Positions 49,720-61,522 are shown, counted from the first letter of the stretch. The stretch: 64,000 nucleotides of DNA from Mytilus galloprovincialis (GCF_965363235.1 NC_134846.1:57463121-57527120), one strand, 5' to 3'. Numbers and translations are program-made. The notes: a model not told the origin generated them from the letters alone.

Positions 49720-50680
49720 TTTCTAATATCGTAGCTTTTTGACCTAGGTTAATTAAATTCTTAAATTTGACAGAAATACACCAAACAAAATAACAACCTA
49801 TGATTCAGTAAGATCAATATATTGCAAAGATATTTGTAGAGTTTGATGAAAATCTAAGTTGATTTGAAAAGGTTATGAAAAAAATTAAAGTGTACCATCT
49901 CTATTTTGTCAAAACTGCAAATCTTAGCTTTTTTTTACCTAAATTAAATTAATTCTTAAATTTGACAGCAATACAACAAACTTTATAACAACCTGGGATT
50001 CAGTAAGATGAATACATCACCAAGGTAGCTATATAGTTTCAATAAAATCCAAGTTGAATTTAAAAAGTTATAAAAAAAATTAAAGTGTACTATCTCTATT
50101 TTGTTCGAACTGCAAATTCTAGCTTTTTTGACCAAGATTACTTAAATTCTAAACTTTTACAGCAATACAACAAAAAACTAAATGAAATGGGATTCAGTAA
50201 GCTTGATATATATGTAAGATAGCTGCATAGTTTGATGAAAATCCAAGTTGATTTGAAAAAGTTATTAAACAAATTAAAGTGTACTATCTCTATTTTGTCC
50301 GAATTGCAAATCCCAGCTTTTTTTACCAAGGTTACTTTATTTTTAAATTTTACAGTAATATAACAAAAAACTAAATGAAATGGGAATCTAGTAAGCTTGA
50401 TATATATGTAAGATAGCTGCATAGTTTGATGAAAATCCAAGTTGATTTGAAAAAGTTATTAAAAAAATTAAAGTGTACTATATCTATTTTGTCCGAATTG
50501 CAAATCCTAGCTTTTTTTACCAAGATTACTTTAATTCTTAAACATTGTTAAATTTTACAGCAATATAACAAAAAACTAAATGAAATGGGATTTAGTAAGC
50601 TTGATATATATCTAAGATATCTGCATAGTTTGATGATAATCCAAGTTGATTTGAAAAAGTTATAAAAAAAATTAAAGATG
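49720..50680 (-). repeat. 194-bp tandem repeat, right arm (inverted)
   Basis: The reverse complement of the left-arm units. Markers 'aaagtgtac(t/c)atctctat' recur near 49887, 50082, 50277, 50470 and, altered, 50670. Confidence 0.9.
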
Positions 50681-51167
50681 CCTATCTGAATTTTTATATA
50701 ATAATTTTTTTTTTACATATTGTAAAATTAAATTCTTTCATTTCACAGCAATAAATCAAACTACCTAATAAGCTTGAATTTTGTAAGATCAATATTTAAT
50801 TTAGTTAGACAGGCTGATTTACACCAGTCAAAACTAAATTTGAAGGTCAAGACTAGTCGAGACAGGTCGAGACTGGTTGAGACTGAGTCGAGACTAGTCG
50901 AGACAGGTCGAGACTAGTCGAGACAGGTCGAGACTAGTCAAGACAGGTCGAGACAGGTCAAGCCTTGGTCAAGACCATTTCAGACTACACAAAGATCATC
51001 AAGTACTGAATCAGACTAATTAAGTAAAGTCGAGACCTAGTCGAGTACACTTAAGTACAGTTAAGTACAGTCGAGACAATGTCGAGACTAGTCGAGTAAA
51101 ATGTGTGCTCGATTTTACTGGTCGAGCACAAAAACTGGTCAATTCAGACTCTGAGGAGTTTGTAGTG

Positions 51168-51310
51168 AAATTTTACGGACGCCATCACGAGTTGGTTGAC
51201 CGTTATGGATATCCGTTTCACAGATGATATCGGATATGTTCCTTATGTCGTAACTACAAACCCGTTACCTTTTCACAAATCTGACATACCTAATTAGACA
51301 TTTTAACGGG
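51168..51310 (+). pseudogene. Penelope-like retroelement, C-terminal remnant
   Basis: KFYGRHHELVDRYG, a conserved stretch near the C-terminus of Penelope-type proteins, is read directly at the right border of the CACTA element. The remnant is short and broken. Confidence 0.65.
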
Positions 51311-51317
51311 TTTATTA

Positions 51318-51430
51318 CCACATAAGCAACACGACGGGTGCAACATACAGCTTAGGATCTTCTTACCCTATCCGGAGATCACCCCCAGTTTTTGGCGGGG
51401 TTCGTGTTGCTTAGTCTTGAGTTTTCTATG
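51318..51430 (-). repeat. Reverse copy of the 22125 repeat
   Basis: 'cataagcaacacgacgggtg' and 'tttttggcggggttcgtgtt' are reverse complements of the 22.2-kb copy. Confidence 0.65.
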
Positions 51431-51454
51431 ATTTAACTTGTGAACTATTATTTA

Positions 51455-51720
51455 GATATAGGAAGATGTGGTATAAGTGTCAATTAGTCAACCTCTCCAT
51501 CCAAGTCACAGTTTATAAAAGTAAACCATTATAAGTCAATGTACGGTCTTTAACACGGAGGACTGGCTCACACCGAACAGCAAACTATAAAGGGTCCCAA
51601 ACAATTACTAGTGTAAAACCATTCAAACGAGAAAAACCCATGGTCTAATCTATAAAAAAAACCCCGAGAAATGAGAAACTCTTATGAACCACATCAACAT
51701 CGACAACTACTGAACATCAG
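51455..51720 (+). repeat. Dispersed repeat, uninterrupted copy of the family split at 11.5 kb
   Basis: 'aggaagatgtggtataagtg' through 'taaagggtcccaaacaatta' and 'gagaaatgagaaactcttat' to 'acaactactgaacatcagac'. Confidence 0.65.
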
Positions 51721-51769
51721 ACTCATTACTTAGGACAGGTGCAATCAATTGCAGCAGGATTAAACGTTC

Positions 51770-52005
51770 CTGTTTACAAAACTTTGAATTTTTCGAAAAA
51801 TCGTAGTATTTTCGTATCCCAGGAATAGATTACCTTAGCCGTATTTGGCACAACTTCTTTGAATTTTGGATCCTCAAGGCTCTTCAACTTCGTACTTGTT
51901 TGGCTGAATACATATTTTGACATGAGCGTCACTGATGAGTCTTATGTAGACGAAACGCGCGTCTGGCGTACTAAATTATAATCCTGGTACCTTTGATAAC
52001 TAATT
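51770..52005 (+). mobile_element. Retrozyme, 5'-truncated
   Basis: Starts at 'ctgtttacaaaactttgaat' and ends 'tcctggtacctttgataact', with a complete hammerhead. Confidence 0.8.
51924..51969 (+). ncRNA. Hammerhead ribozyme motif 5
   Basis: Intact core and all three stems; predicted cleavage after 51963. This copy matches the consensus of the set best. Confidence 0.9.
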
Positions 52006-52479
52006 ATAAAATTTGTCTATTTGTTTTTTCTTTTTTATCCATGACTTTGTCAGTTAATTTTCGATTTTTGAGGTTGAATGTCCCTCTGGTATCTTTCGCC
52101 GCTTTCTTATAAAATGTTTCTATTTCATTAGAAGTTGAGATAATTCAGATATTTTTCAGATAACTTTTAGCTGTACGAAAAAGTAAAATAACAAAAAAAA
52201 AAACTTTTATGAAAATTCTAAACGAAAAGTCCCTTAGCAAATTACAAAATCAAAAGCAAAAAAAAAAAAAAAAAAAAAAAAACCGAACGGATAACAACTG
52301 TTATATTCTTGATATGTTCTTATGTAGAAAATGGTGGCTTAAACCTGGTGGAAAGAAACAACTGTATTAAAATGTAAGCGGATGTTATCGTCATTGTGCT
52401 ATTGTACTATGGTATATTTGTGTAATTATTGCTAATATGCTTGGTCTATATGCCATTGTGTGCATCTTTTTTTTACATA

Positions 52480-53060
52480 TTTGTTTGTTTTTATTGTGAT
52501 TAAGATTATAACCCAATTTTGAATGCTGTACCACTATTTTTTACATTTTTACTTATAATGTCTCTTTGTTTTCTTCACACATCTAACCATTCGGTCCCAG
52601 TACTTAAAATCTTTCAATCCTTTATTGGTGGATTTAACATACATAAATAAAATATAAAAATAAGTAAGCAATGAATGAGGTTGTTAAATTTCATGTATGC
52701 CATTTTGTGCTTCTTTGTTAAATATTTGTTTGTTTTCAATTGTGATTTAGATTATAACACAATGTTGACTGCTTTATCCCTATTTTGACCTTTTTGCCTA
52801 TTATGTCTGGGTTTTTTTTTTCACGCATCTTTGTCAATAAAATAGAACTAAATGCGACGGTCATACAAGTGAGAGGTTTAGCTAGCTTTAAAAGCAGGTT
52901 TAATCTAGCATTTTCTACATAAGAAAATGCCTGTACCAAGTCAGGAATATGACATTTTGTTTTCCAATTGTGTTGGGCTTTTAATTTTGGCATTTGATAA
53001 GGGACTTTCCTTTTTGAATTTTCCTCGGAGTTCAGTATTTTTGTGATTTCAATTTGAACA
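52480..53060 (-). repeat. Dispersed repeat R1, reverse copy
   Basis: 'ttgtgatttagattataaca', 'gtcatacaagtgagaggttt' and 'agtcaggaatatgaca' are the reverse of R1 at 7990-8330. A shorter forward piece lies at 52170-52350, next to a 25-base poly-A tract at 52258-52282. Confidence 0.6.
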
Positions 53061-53127
53061 ATAGTATACCGAATGAAGTTTAGAATACATATTTATTATT
53101 TATATATACTAGTAGCAACAAATCAAA

Positions 53128-53840
53128 TCTATAATACTAAAATTACGAGGTCCAATTTGTCAGCCGTCATCACGTAAAAACGACGAATCAAAGAATTCAA
53201 CTTTATATACAACTAATATAGTACAAAGGTGTAGATTAAAAATCACACCACTCCAGGCCCTTTTGTTTTCCACGTAATTAATATTGCCAATAATTAGGAA
53301 GTTCCGGGTCGAGTCCGATACCGATACCAATAGTATAATCACCTGTTACCTATTACCTTATCTGTACGTTCCGCATCTGACAGGCGCACCACCAAACGGT
53401 GTATTCAGGATTAATATGCTATATACACGGGTCATAATCACAGGGTTGACACTACTAAATTGTCAAATTGTTACCTATTGTAGTATTTTAATCCGTAAGA
53501 CTTTCTAAGATAATTAACAATACGAATACTAAAAATCTGGACTAAAAATAAGTTTCAATTTGTTAGCGGGCATGACGTAAAACAGCGAATCAAAGAATTC
53601 AACTTTATTTATAACTAATATAGGACAATGCTGTTGATTAAAAAATACTCCATTCCAGGACCTTTTGTTTTCCAAATAATTAATAAGTTCCAGTTCGACG
53701 GGTTCAAACAGAAAGATTTGAAAGCAGAGAAAATTGTGTATCTTATAATCGGCATGACTTTATCAGATGACAGTACTAATACTAAGATAAGGCTTGCGCA
53801 TAGTTATATACTTTAATTCAGTCACGGACCAGCGATATCA
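53128..53840 (+). mobile_element. Helitron-type element H4, tail decayed
   Basis: Head TCTATAATACTAAAATTACG after an A; the body is nearly the same as H3. Towards the end 'cagcgatatcacgggt' is a worn version of the hairpin, and no clear CTAG follows. It has one head only. Confidence 0.65.
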
Positions 53841-54173
53841 CGGGTATTATATAAAAGGTTAACTGGTCGTTAGGACCTAGTATAATTTAAAATCTAAGGC
53901 TACATATCATTTTACCATAGTATTAACTTATATTGAAATATAAATTGATAGAAACTGACCGATGCCCGTTTCGTTTAAAAACCACAGAAACAAATTCTAA
54001 CCTTTTAGATATTAAATGGCATATTGTGAAAAAAAATTTGGCTAAATATGAAAATCTGGATGATAAGTTATGATATGTTCTTGTCTTTCAGTCTTTAAGG
54101 TATGAGTGAGGTTTTTGTCAATAATAAAACTGTAAAAACATTTTTTTTTATTTTTCAATTTTTAAATACGATT

Positions 54174-54484
54174 GTAATGCTGAGTTCACACGTAATTCGA
54201 ATTCGATTCGCATTAACCAATTCGAATTAGTTTAATCCGCATTCGAAACGTTTTACGTCCTAACGTCAATTCTAATACGAATTGCAATACGCGTCAAATT
54301 CGCTTTACTGTCCAAACGACGTTAACTTTTAATTCGTATTGACAAAAGCGTACTTCTGATGCGAATTGGATAATTCGAATCAATTCGAATTAAAAAAAAG
54401 AGTGTGTGAACGCAATAAGCGAATTCGATTCGCATTCGATTCAAATTCAATTCGAATTAAACGTACGTGTGAACGAGGCATTAC
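54174..54484. mobile_element. MITE of the GTAATGC...GTTCACACG type
   Basis: The ends GTAATGCTGAGTTCACACGT and ACGTGTGAACGAGGCATTAC are inverted. The interior is saturated with AATTCGAATT/GATTCGCATT palindromes. AAATAC occurs just outside both ends. Confidence 0.65.
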
Positions 54485-54489
54485 AAATA

Positions 54490-56020
54490 CAGATGTTAGA
54501 TAATTAGCAGCTTCGGTAAAAAACACAACAGCTATTTTTATAATTAGAGACTCAGTAAATTGAGAATGGAAAATAAAAATAAGGTATTACCGTTTCTAAA
54601 AATCTATAAAACTTTATCTTTCTTTTTTGATAAACTGCCCTTAATACCGACAGAGCGTTTATGCAAACATAAAACTTTTGAGTGGCCGACGTCACAAACT
54701 CTTTTCATAATAATCTTGATAAGCATTGTTTGTGGTCTTGAGGAGAAAGTGAAATATTCCAAACGTTGCATGCAATTTCTATGGCATATGGTTGTTGTAT
54801 CAAATTATCGATGAAATAAAGGCCAAACTTTTTTTATACAAAATTAACAGTTTGCACTATAGTCTGAATTCAGAATTATGTTTTTTTTTTAAATATACGG
54901 TGAAATGTTATTTCGTTTTGATTAATGATGCTACAAAAGTACATAGATAGATCATTTAAAAACTAATATTTTATAAAGTAAACATTCACGCTTAATATAA
55001 AAAGCATTTTTCAAAGGAAGAATGATCGACGTCGAATTTCGGCGGTATTTACATGTACACTTTCAGTTACGATATCACTGATTTAAATAATCGGTTTGAA
55101 ATATTTAAAAGAGCGCTGTTTCGGAAATTATACTCGAACGCTTTTTTTGTCAGTCCCAATGTCTAGCAAGTGTGTCTAATCAACGATGAACGCTATCAAT
55201 GTTTTTTCGAAATCCTGTTTGTATAACAATATCGAATGGATAAACTATATTTTGAAAAATTCATAATCTTTTCAAATTTAATTTGAATAACCAATGAAAC
55301 TTGTAAAGTATTAAAATTATCTATTTGTGTATACATTTGTACTAGCTATTAAGACGGACTCTATCGATTGTAATCAAACCTCCAATGTCCCAGTGAAATA
55401 AAAATTTGGGCTTCTTTCTTCATTTCGGAGCTAAATAAAAAATAATTGCATTTCATTTTCTAACATCTTACTCACTTATTACGAAACTAGTTTATTAAAC
55501 AACAACAACTTTGTCGATAAAATAAAAGACGAAAAAGGACAACGTCCTCGACTATTTCGGAGGAAAACTTAAAATAACGACGCTACCGATTGGGACACAA
55601 TATCCACTTAACGTCTTTCTAATGATAACCTTCAAAATCTCACGAAGGAGACCAGGCTTGTAATACTTTACTAGAGACTTGCTTTTCGTTTAAAAAGTAT
55701 CAGTAGTACTCGAACAGCACTGTTTGCATACCTTTTCAATAAGGAATTGGAAGAGCACCGCAAAAAATAAAAATATTTTGTAAATCTAGCTTATTTATAA
55801 ATTGGTTGTAAACAATTATAAAGAAATAAGACAAAACAAAAGAGAGCTAGTCAACACAAATTTCATAAATTTGGTCTGAAATTTATAATGGTTACAATGG
55901 TAAATACAAAAAATATGCAGTTACTAACTTACTTTCATTTTAACAAGGTGTTTTTTCGATTCATTTCGTAATTAGATCAGACGTAAATATTATACAGAAT
56001 ACAACACACAATGATAATAA
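54490..56020. other. Intergenic, no gene seen
   Basis: AT-rich with no recognised element. An 84-codon open frame at 54560-54814 has no visible domain. Confidence 0.55.
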
Positions 56021-56023
56021 TTT

Positions 56024-56395
56024 ATTATCAAAGGTACCAGGATTATGATTTATTATGCCAGACGCGCGTTTTGTCTACATAAGACTCATCAGTGACGCTC
56101 AGATCAAAATAGTTATAAAGAAAAAGTACAAATTTGAAGAGCATTGAGGACCCAAAATTCTAAAAAGTTGTGCCAAATACGGCAAAGTTAATCTATTCCT
56201 GGGATGAGAAAATCTTTAGTTTTTTGAAAAATTCAAAGTTTTGTGACCCGGATTTGTTTTTTTTTTCCTATCGATTTATGAGTATCGGTATACTACTGTT
56301 GCCTTTATTTGTTACTGGAAATTTATAAAAAAATTACCATATAATTGATTTTCTTGTCAACACCGACGTGATGACTACTGGGCTGGTGATAAGAT
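56024..56395 (-). mobile_element. Retrozyme, reverse orientation, interrupted
   Basis: The reverse complement runs from 'cccagtagtcatcacg' through 'tttttgaaaaactaaagatt' to a hammerhead and 'aatcctggtacctttgataa'. About 68 bp of a different short repeat (56245-56312, 'ggtatactactgttgccttt') sits inside. Confidence 0.75.
56057..56100 (-). ncRNA. Hammerhead ribozyme motif 6, altered core
   Basis: CUGAUGA is present, but the second core segment reads CAAAAC instead of CGAAAC (G12 lost), so this copy is probably inactive. Confidence 0.7.
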
Positions 56396-56574
56396 GTCTT
56401 CAATAGTTTTATTTGATAGATGAAACCCGTAAAATTTCGAATTTTATACGCATGGCTCTTACACAACGGGAGGTAACTGCACTTCTAATTCTGATTTAAA
56501 TCTTTAATTTTTCAAAAATTAACAAGACAAGAAATAACTAAAGTTTTTCGTTTTATGATTCACAGTTTTGTCTG

Positions 56575-56935
56575 AATAGGTCGATGCCACTGCTGGTGGA
56601 GATTTATTTCCCCGAGGGTATCACCAGCCCAGTAGTCAGCACTTTTGGTGCTGACATGATTTATCATTAATATGGTTATATTTATAAATTAACTGTTTAC
56701 AAAATTTAGAATTTTTTAAATACTAAGGCTTTTCTACCTCAGGCATAGATTACCTTAGCTGGATTTGGCAAAACTTTTAGAAATTTTGGTCCTCAATGTT
56801 CTTTAACTTCGTACTTTATTTAGCCTTTTTAACTTTTTTGGATTCGAGCGTCACTGCAGAGTCTTTTGTAGACGAAACGCGCGTCTGGCGTACATACAAA
56901 ATTTAGTGCTGGTATCTATGATGAGTTTATTTAGT
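56575..56935 (+). mobile_element. Retrozyme, near full-length
   Basis: It runs from 'ggtcgatgccactgctggtg' to 'ctggtatctatgatgagttt'. It is of the same subtype as the 36.3-kb copies ('gatttatttccccgagggta', 'tacctcaggcatagattacc'). Confidence 0.8.
56846..56890 (+). ncRNA. Hammerhead ribozyme motif 7, altered core
   Basis: The core reads CUGCAGA in place of CUGAUGA, so it is expected to be inactive. The other parts and stem I are conserved. Confidence 0.7.
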
Positions 56936-57409
56936 TCGAATTCAGTAAAAGTTTTGTGGACAATATCGTTTGTTTGTCTTTATGAATGTCAATTGTCAGT
57001 TTCGCTTTTTTTGAATTTTTGTTGAATACCTAACGATAAGTTTCAAACATTGGATGAATTCATGCTCTTTCAGGATGAGAACATATTAGCAATCAAAACA
57101 ATAAGTAGGTTCTGCAATTAAGGTCGACCTGAATGATATACGGAAAATTAAGAATGTCACTATGAAATGATGTTGTCTTATACGTGTTATATAGGAGCAG
57201 AAATTATGCCTTGCAACAGGTTACCTATAGACACCTCAAAGAGTAGTCGTAAGTCTTCTTCAACGTTAAGAGGACATGCTTCCCATTCTATAAACGGAAA
57301 GACAAATATATTTAACGTCCGATTTAAAACCTGACGTGTAACAGAGTATGTTTTTCATTCCGTACAGGCAAACGAAGAGAACTTAAACAATAGCTGACTA
57401 TGCGGTGTG

Positions 57410-57520
57410 TGCTTTGCTCATTGTTGAAGGCCGTATGGTGACCTATAGTTGTTAATGTATGTGTCATTTCTTGTGGACAGTTGTCTCATTGGCAATCATA
57501 CCAAATCTTCTTTTTTATAT
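57410..57520 (-). repeat. Dispersed repeat fragment ('attgttgaaggccgtatggt' family)
   Basis: Same family as 905-1030 and 4640-4770. Confidence 0.55.
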
Positions 57521-57529
57521 AATTAGCTA

Positions 57530-59930
57530 GATATTACGTATCTTTGATATCATTACGTAACATTTGAATGCAGTGAAACATATTTACCAATGGTGAGGTC
57601 TTTCGTTATACAAACTCATCAAATTAACCAGGCTTATAATATTGTATATTAAGCGTGTATTTAGTCTACAAAAGTCCATCAGTTATGCTCGAACAAAAAG
57701 TTTAAAGGGATAATTCGCGATTTTTCACTTTTCATCTTATTATGTTCATAATAACCAAGTTTTATTTTGATATGAAAAGTAATAAAGAAGAAAATTGGAA
57801 ATTATTAATTTTATTTCTTCAAACATATATTCTTTTCAAGTGTGAAAAACATCAACCAAATTTACTCATAATCGGGAATGTCCTTATTAAAATATTCTTC
57901 GTCTCACAACGTACAATATTTTGGCTATTGGACCAACTATGTTTAAAAAAAAGACAGAACGAATTTAATGTCATCTTTCCTTATTTTTGAATGTAATTAT
58001 AAGTGTTTTAACTGACAAGAATAACCATAAAGCGGACAAGCAGTTTATTCTTCAAATTGCTGTCATTGAATATCAAGAAAGAAAATAAATCCCAAAATTG
58101 ATTTGAAACTTTAATACTCAATAGTGTTCCTGGAAAATATTCACAATCCTTGGGGATTATAAGTGTACGCCCAGCTGCATATATATTACATGCATGTCGG
58201 AACAATTGTGACGATGACGAATTTCTTCCTTTATTTGAGAACAGTCTTATTGAAATATAAATCTGTGATTTTACTGTGTCCATACCTTCGATGAACCAAA
58301 GCAAGTTATATATCGATCTGTATTTAAATCAAATTGGTTCTCTTCATCTTCTTTTTTTGGTATCGACATTCGATGACTACATACTGTTGGCATACGTGGA
58401 CTAGTCTATTTACAAAACATTTACCCTAATTTACACAAAATATATGTTTCTTTCTTATGTTCAATGTATACATGTATGTATTTCAAATTTCGCTATAGTT
58501 CCGTAACTTTCTATCCAAGCGTATAAACGAATCGTCGACAAGTGCGTACACTTTTTTAAATCAATATTTCTGGTATGTTCCAATTTGTCCTTCACTATTG
58601 GCAACGAGTATATATTACATTTTCCAAAATTTACCCTTGGAAACAATATGTAAATAGATTTTTATTTCATCAAATTGTTTTTTTGGTATTATTTATATTT
58701 TTATAAATAATATTCTTTACAGCAAAATTGTTATTTATAAACAAGCGTATGAGTTTAGTAATGACTAGTATATCATATAACTTTCGGACAGGCAAGACAG
58801 AGATATATACTATACATCTGATAGTTCAAAATGGAAAGTTATAAGTTATCGGCTGTGTACGCTGATCAATACCTATAGAAGTGAAACGATGCATGAACTT
58901 GCAAGCTCGACAGGAAATCGCTTGAATACCTGGATGTTTCACCTCACACCCCTCACAATACCTTTGGGAGTAATACCTTTAGCCATGCTGGTGATCAGAT
59001 GAGGGAAGATCCGAATTTATTTGTATAAAGTTTATTACTTTGAAGAATTATGAACAAATTAGATTTTCGAAAACAATTTTCACAGAACACTTATTTATGA
59101 TTTGAACTTTGGCTTTTTAACTAAGTCCAATATTAACAGTTTAAAAAACAAACTATGGTTATTTAAAAAAAACATAAGAACATTTTCCGTATCAAGTTAG
59201 TTAGTCGGATAAAACAACCGTACGATTGACAAGATATCGACACGCAATTATGACTACATCGGTTACTGTAGTTTTGGTTCTTTGTGGTTTATAGATATAT
59301 CGTGGTTTCAAATTGGTGAAGATGACAAAATGGCCAACGGAGATAATGGATACTCTAAATTTAAAATCAATGGCGATCTCTTATCAAGCGGAATAAAACT
59401 TAAATATCTATGAATTTGAGCATTTTTCTACAGAATGGACATAATATCAGTTTTTGATTTTTTTGCGAAGTTTCCCTTTAAAGTCCAAATAAAGTACAAA
59501 GTTGATGAGCATTTCAATGTGTTGCCTTATCAATGCATGATCTGAATTTTGCAAAAGAAAAAAATAAAAAGAGGTTCATGGTCTCCATTGGAAGGTTAGT
59601 CAACATGCGATGTCTCCTCCAATACATAAACTCATCAGTATGAAACGAATCCAGTGGTGGCAGCAGAAATCAGTGTAAAAGAAATCTATGTTAATTGTCT
59701 CACTTAAAAAAATGAGATATTGCGAAGAGAAGTTTTTTTTTGTCGAATAATATTTATAATATTCTGAAATTTAAAATACTAACAGTTGTAAAGAAAATGT
59801 AATCATAGCTTCCAGTGGTTTGAAATTCTTCAATAATTATGATATCAACCATCTTTTATCAGTGGATTGGATTCAATTGTATTCCCAATTTTTTTGTCAT
59901 GACCGGCTTAAAAGTTACCCCAGTTATTGG
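57530..59930. other. Intergenic, no gene seen
   Basis: No recognised element. A 98-codon open frame at 58304-58008 (minus) has no visible domain. Confidence 0.55.
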
Positions 59931-59959
59931 AATATTTTTCTATTTTATTGATTGATGGT

Positions 59960-60600
59960 AAAAGAAAAATACCAAAAATACCAAACGCCGTAGTAAATTA
60001 AAATCGAAAAGTCCATAATCAAATGACAAGATCAAAAGCTCAATATCATCAAGCAACTGGATAACAACTGTCAAATTTCTGACTTGCCACAGGTATTTTC
60101 TAAAACCTGATTTTATAGCTAGATAAACCTTTGCTTTTATGACAGTCGCATAAATTTCCATTATTTAGACAACGGTGTGTGAACAAAACAAACAGGCATA
60201 ATAGGTAGAAATGTCAAAAATTGGGGTAAAACAGTCAACATTGTGTTATAATCTTAATCACTATAAAAACAAACAAATTTGTTACTAAGAATCCCAAAAA
60301 TGGCATATAGGCACAGCACATTAGTAAAAATGAAAGACAAGAAAACAAGAATTAACCATAACACAATAACACAATGACTGGATATATAAGTACAGAGCCA
60401 CGTCATGTCATATGTAACAAAGAAATGCAAAAAGGCATGTAGACAAAGCATATCAGCAGAAATGAAAAAAAAAAAAAATACAAAAAATTATCATAGCACA
60501 ATGACGTGATTTATGATTACAGAGCCACGTCAAATGAATATCACAAAAAACCAGACTAAACAGTAAAATTAATATTCATAAAAAAAAAAAGGAATATTGT
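59960..60600 (+). repeat. Dispersed repeat R1 with tandem tail
   Basis: 'atcaaatgacaagatcaaaa' to 'ataatcttaatcactataaa' matches 8030-8320. 'acagagccacgtca' units at 60390 and 60520 correspond to the tandem tail at 8460-8870. Confidence 0.6.
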
Positions 60601-61021
60601 AACATATATATTTTTTTTTAAATGATTGATTTCTCTTCATAAATAATGAAATCTGTTTTACACAAATATTCCATTTACATTTAAACCTGGAAATGTATAT
60701 TCAATATTTATATGACAAAACTTGACATGAAAAATAAAACTGTGAACCATAAAAGTTAATATTAAGTCTAAAAAAATAATAATTTAGAAAACTTTGAATT
60801 TTTCGAAAAACTAAGGATTTTCTTGTCCCAGGCATAGATTACCTTAGCCGTATTTGGCACAATTTTTTGGAATTTTGGATCCTCAATGCTCTTCAACTTT
60901 GTACTATCTCCCTCATGCAAAGCTCTGATTCCTTTCACGGATTTGGCTATACTTTTTGGACCTTTTGGACTATAGCTCTTCATCTTTTATATAAGCTTTG
61001 GATTTCAAATATTTTGGCAAC

Positions 61022-61067
61022 GAGCATCACTGAAGAGACATATATTGTCGAAATGCGCATCTGGTGC
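61022..61067 (+). ncRNA. Hammerhead ribozyme motif 8, divergent with compensatory changes
   Basis: The core is CUGAAGA (position 7 is free in hammerheads) and GAAA. Stem II GACA/UGUC, stem III AUG-CG-CAU and stem I GCAUCA/UGGUGC all differ from the common type, yet all pair. Predicted cleavage after 61061. Confidence 0.88.
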
Positions 61068-61122
61068 AAGAAAATTGGTACCGTTAATTTTATTGTACTT
61101 GGCTTTATAAATATTTTGATAT

Positions 61123-61168
61123 GAGCGTCACTGATGAGTCTTATGTAGACAAAACGCGCGTCTGGCGT
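61123..61168 (+). ncRNA. Hammerhead ribozyme motif 9, altered core
   Basis: CUGAUGA is intact, but the second segment is CAAAAC, as in motif 6. Probably inactive. Confidence 0.7.
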
Positions 61169-61476
61169 ACTAAATTATAATCCTGGCACCTTTGATAACT
61201 ATTTACACCACTGGGTCGATGCCACTGCTGTAAACGTTTCGTCCCCGAGGGTATCACCAGCCCAGTAGTCAACACTTCGGTGTTGGCATGAATATCAATC
61301 ATGTGGTCATTTTTATAAATTTCCTGTTTACAAAACTTTTAATTTTTCGAAAAACTAAGGATTTTCTTATACCAGGCATAGATTACCTTATCCGTATTTG
61401 GCACATTTTTTTGAAATTTTGGATTCTCAATGCTCTTCATCTTTGTACTAGTTTGGCTTTATAAATATTTCGATAT

Positions 61477-61522
61477 GAGCGTCACTTATGAGTCTTATGC
61501 AGACGAAACGCCCGTCTGGAGT
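61477..61522 (+). ncRNA. Hammerhead ribozyme motif 10, altered core
   Basis: The core reads CUUAUGA and stem III has a changed base (CGCCCG). Probably inactive. Confidence 0.65.

Larger units (their letters stand above)
47749..51167. mobile_element. CACTA (EnSpm)-type foldback element, 3.4 kb
   Basis: The ends are CACTACAAACTCCTCAGAGT and its reverse complement, with AAA duplicated at 47746-47748 and 51168-51170. The outer 200 bp or so of both arms are near-identical. Subterminal blocks (47800-48030 and 50843-51120) are packed with TCTCGACC/ACTCGACTAG repeats, as expected for CACTA elements. Each arm is about 1.5 kb and carries approximately 194-bp tandem units. The spacer around 49300-49720 is unique and has its own hairpin (49605-49670). 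There is no transposase. Confidence 0.8.

Noticed and set aside
48226-50680. Independent satellite DNA
   Set aside because: The arrays are symmetric inside the CACTA ends and belong to that element.
52258-52282. Poly-A tract as a processed pseudogene tail
   Set aside because: No coding remnant precedes it; only a fragment of dispersed repeat R1 is adjacent.
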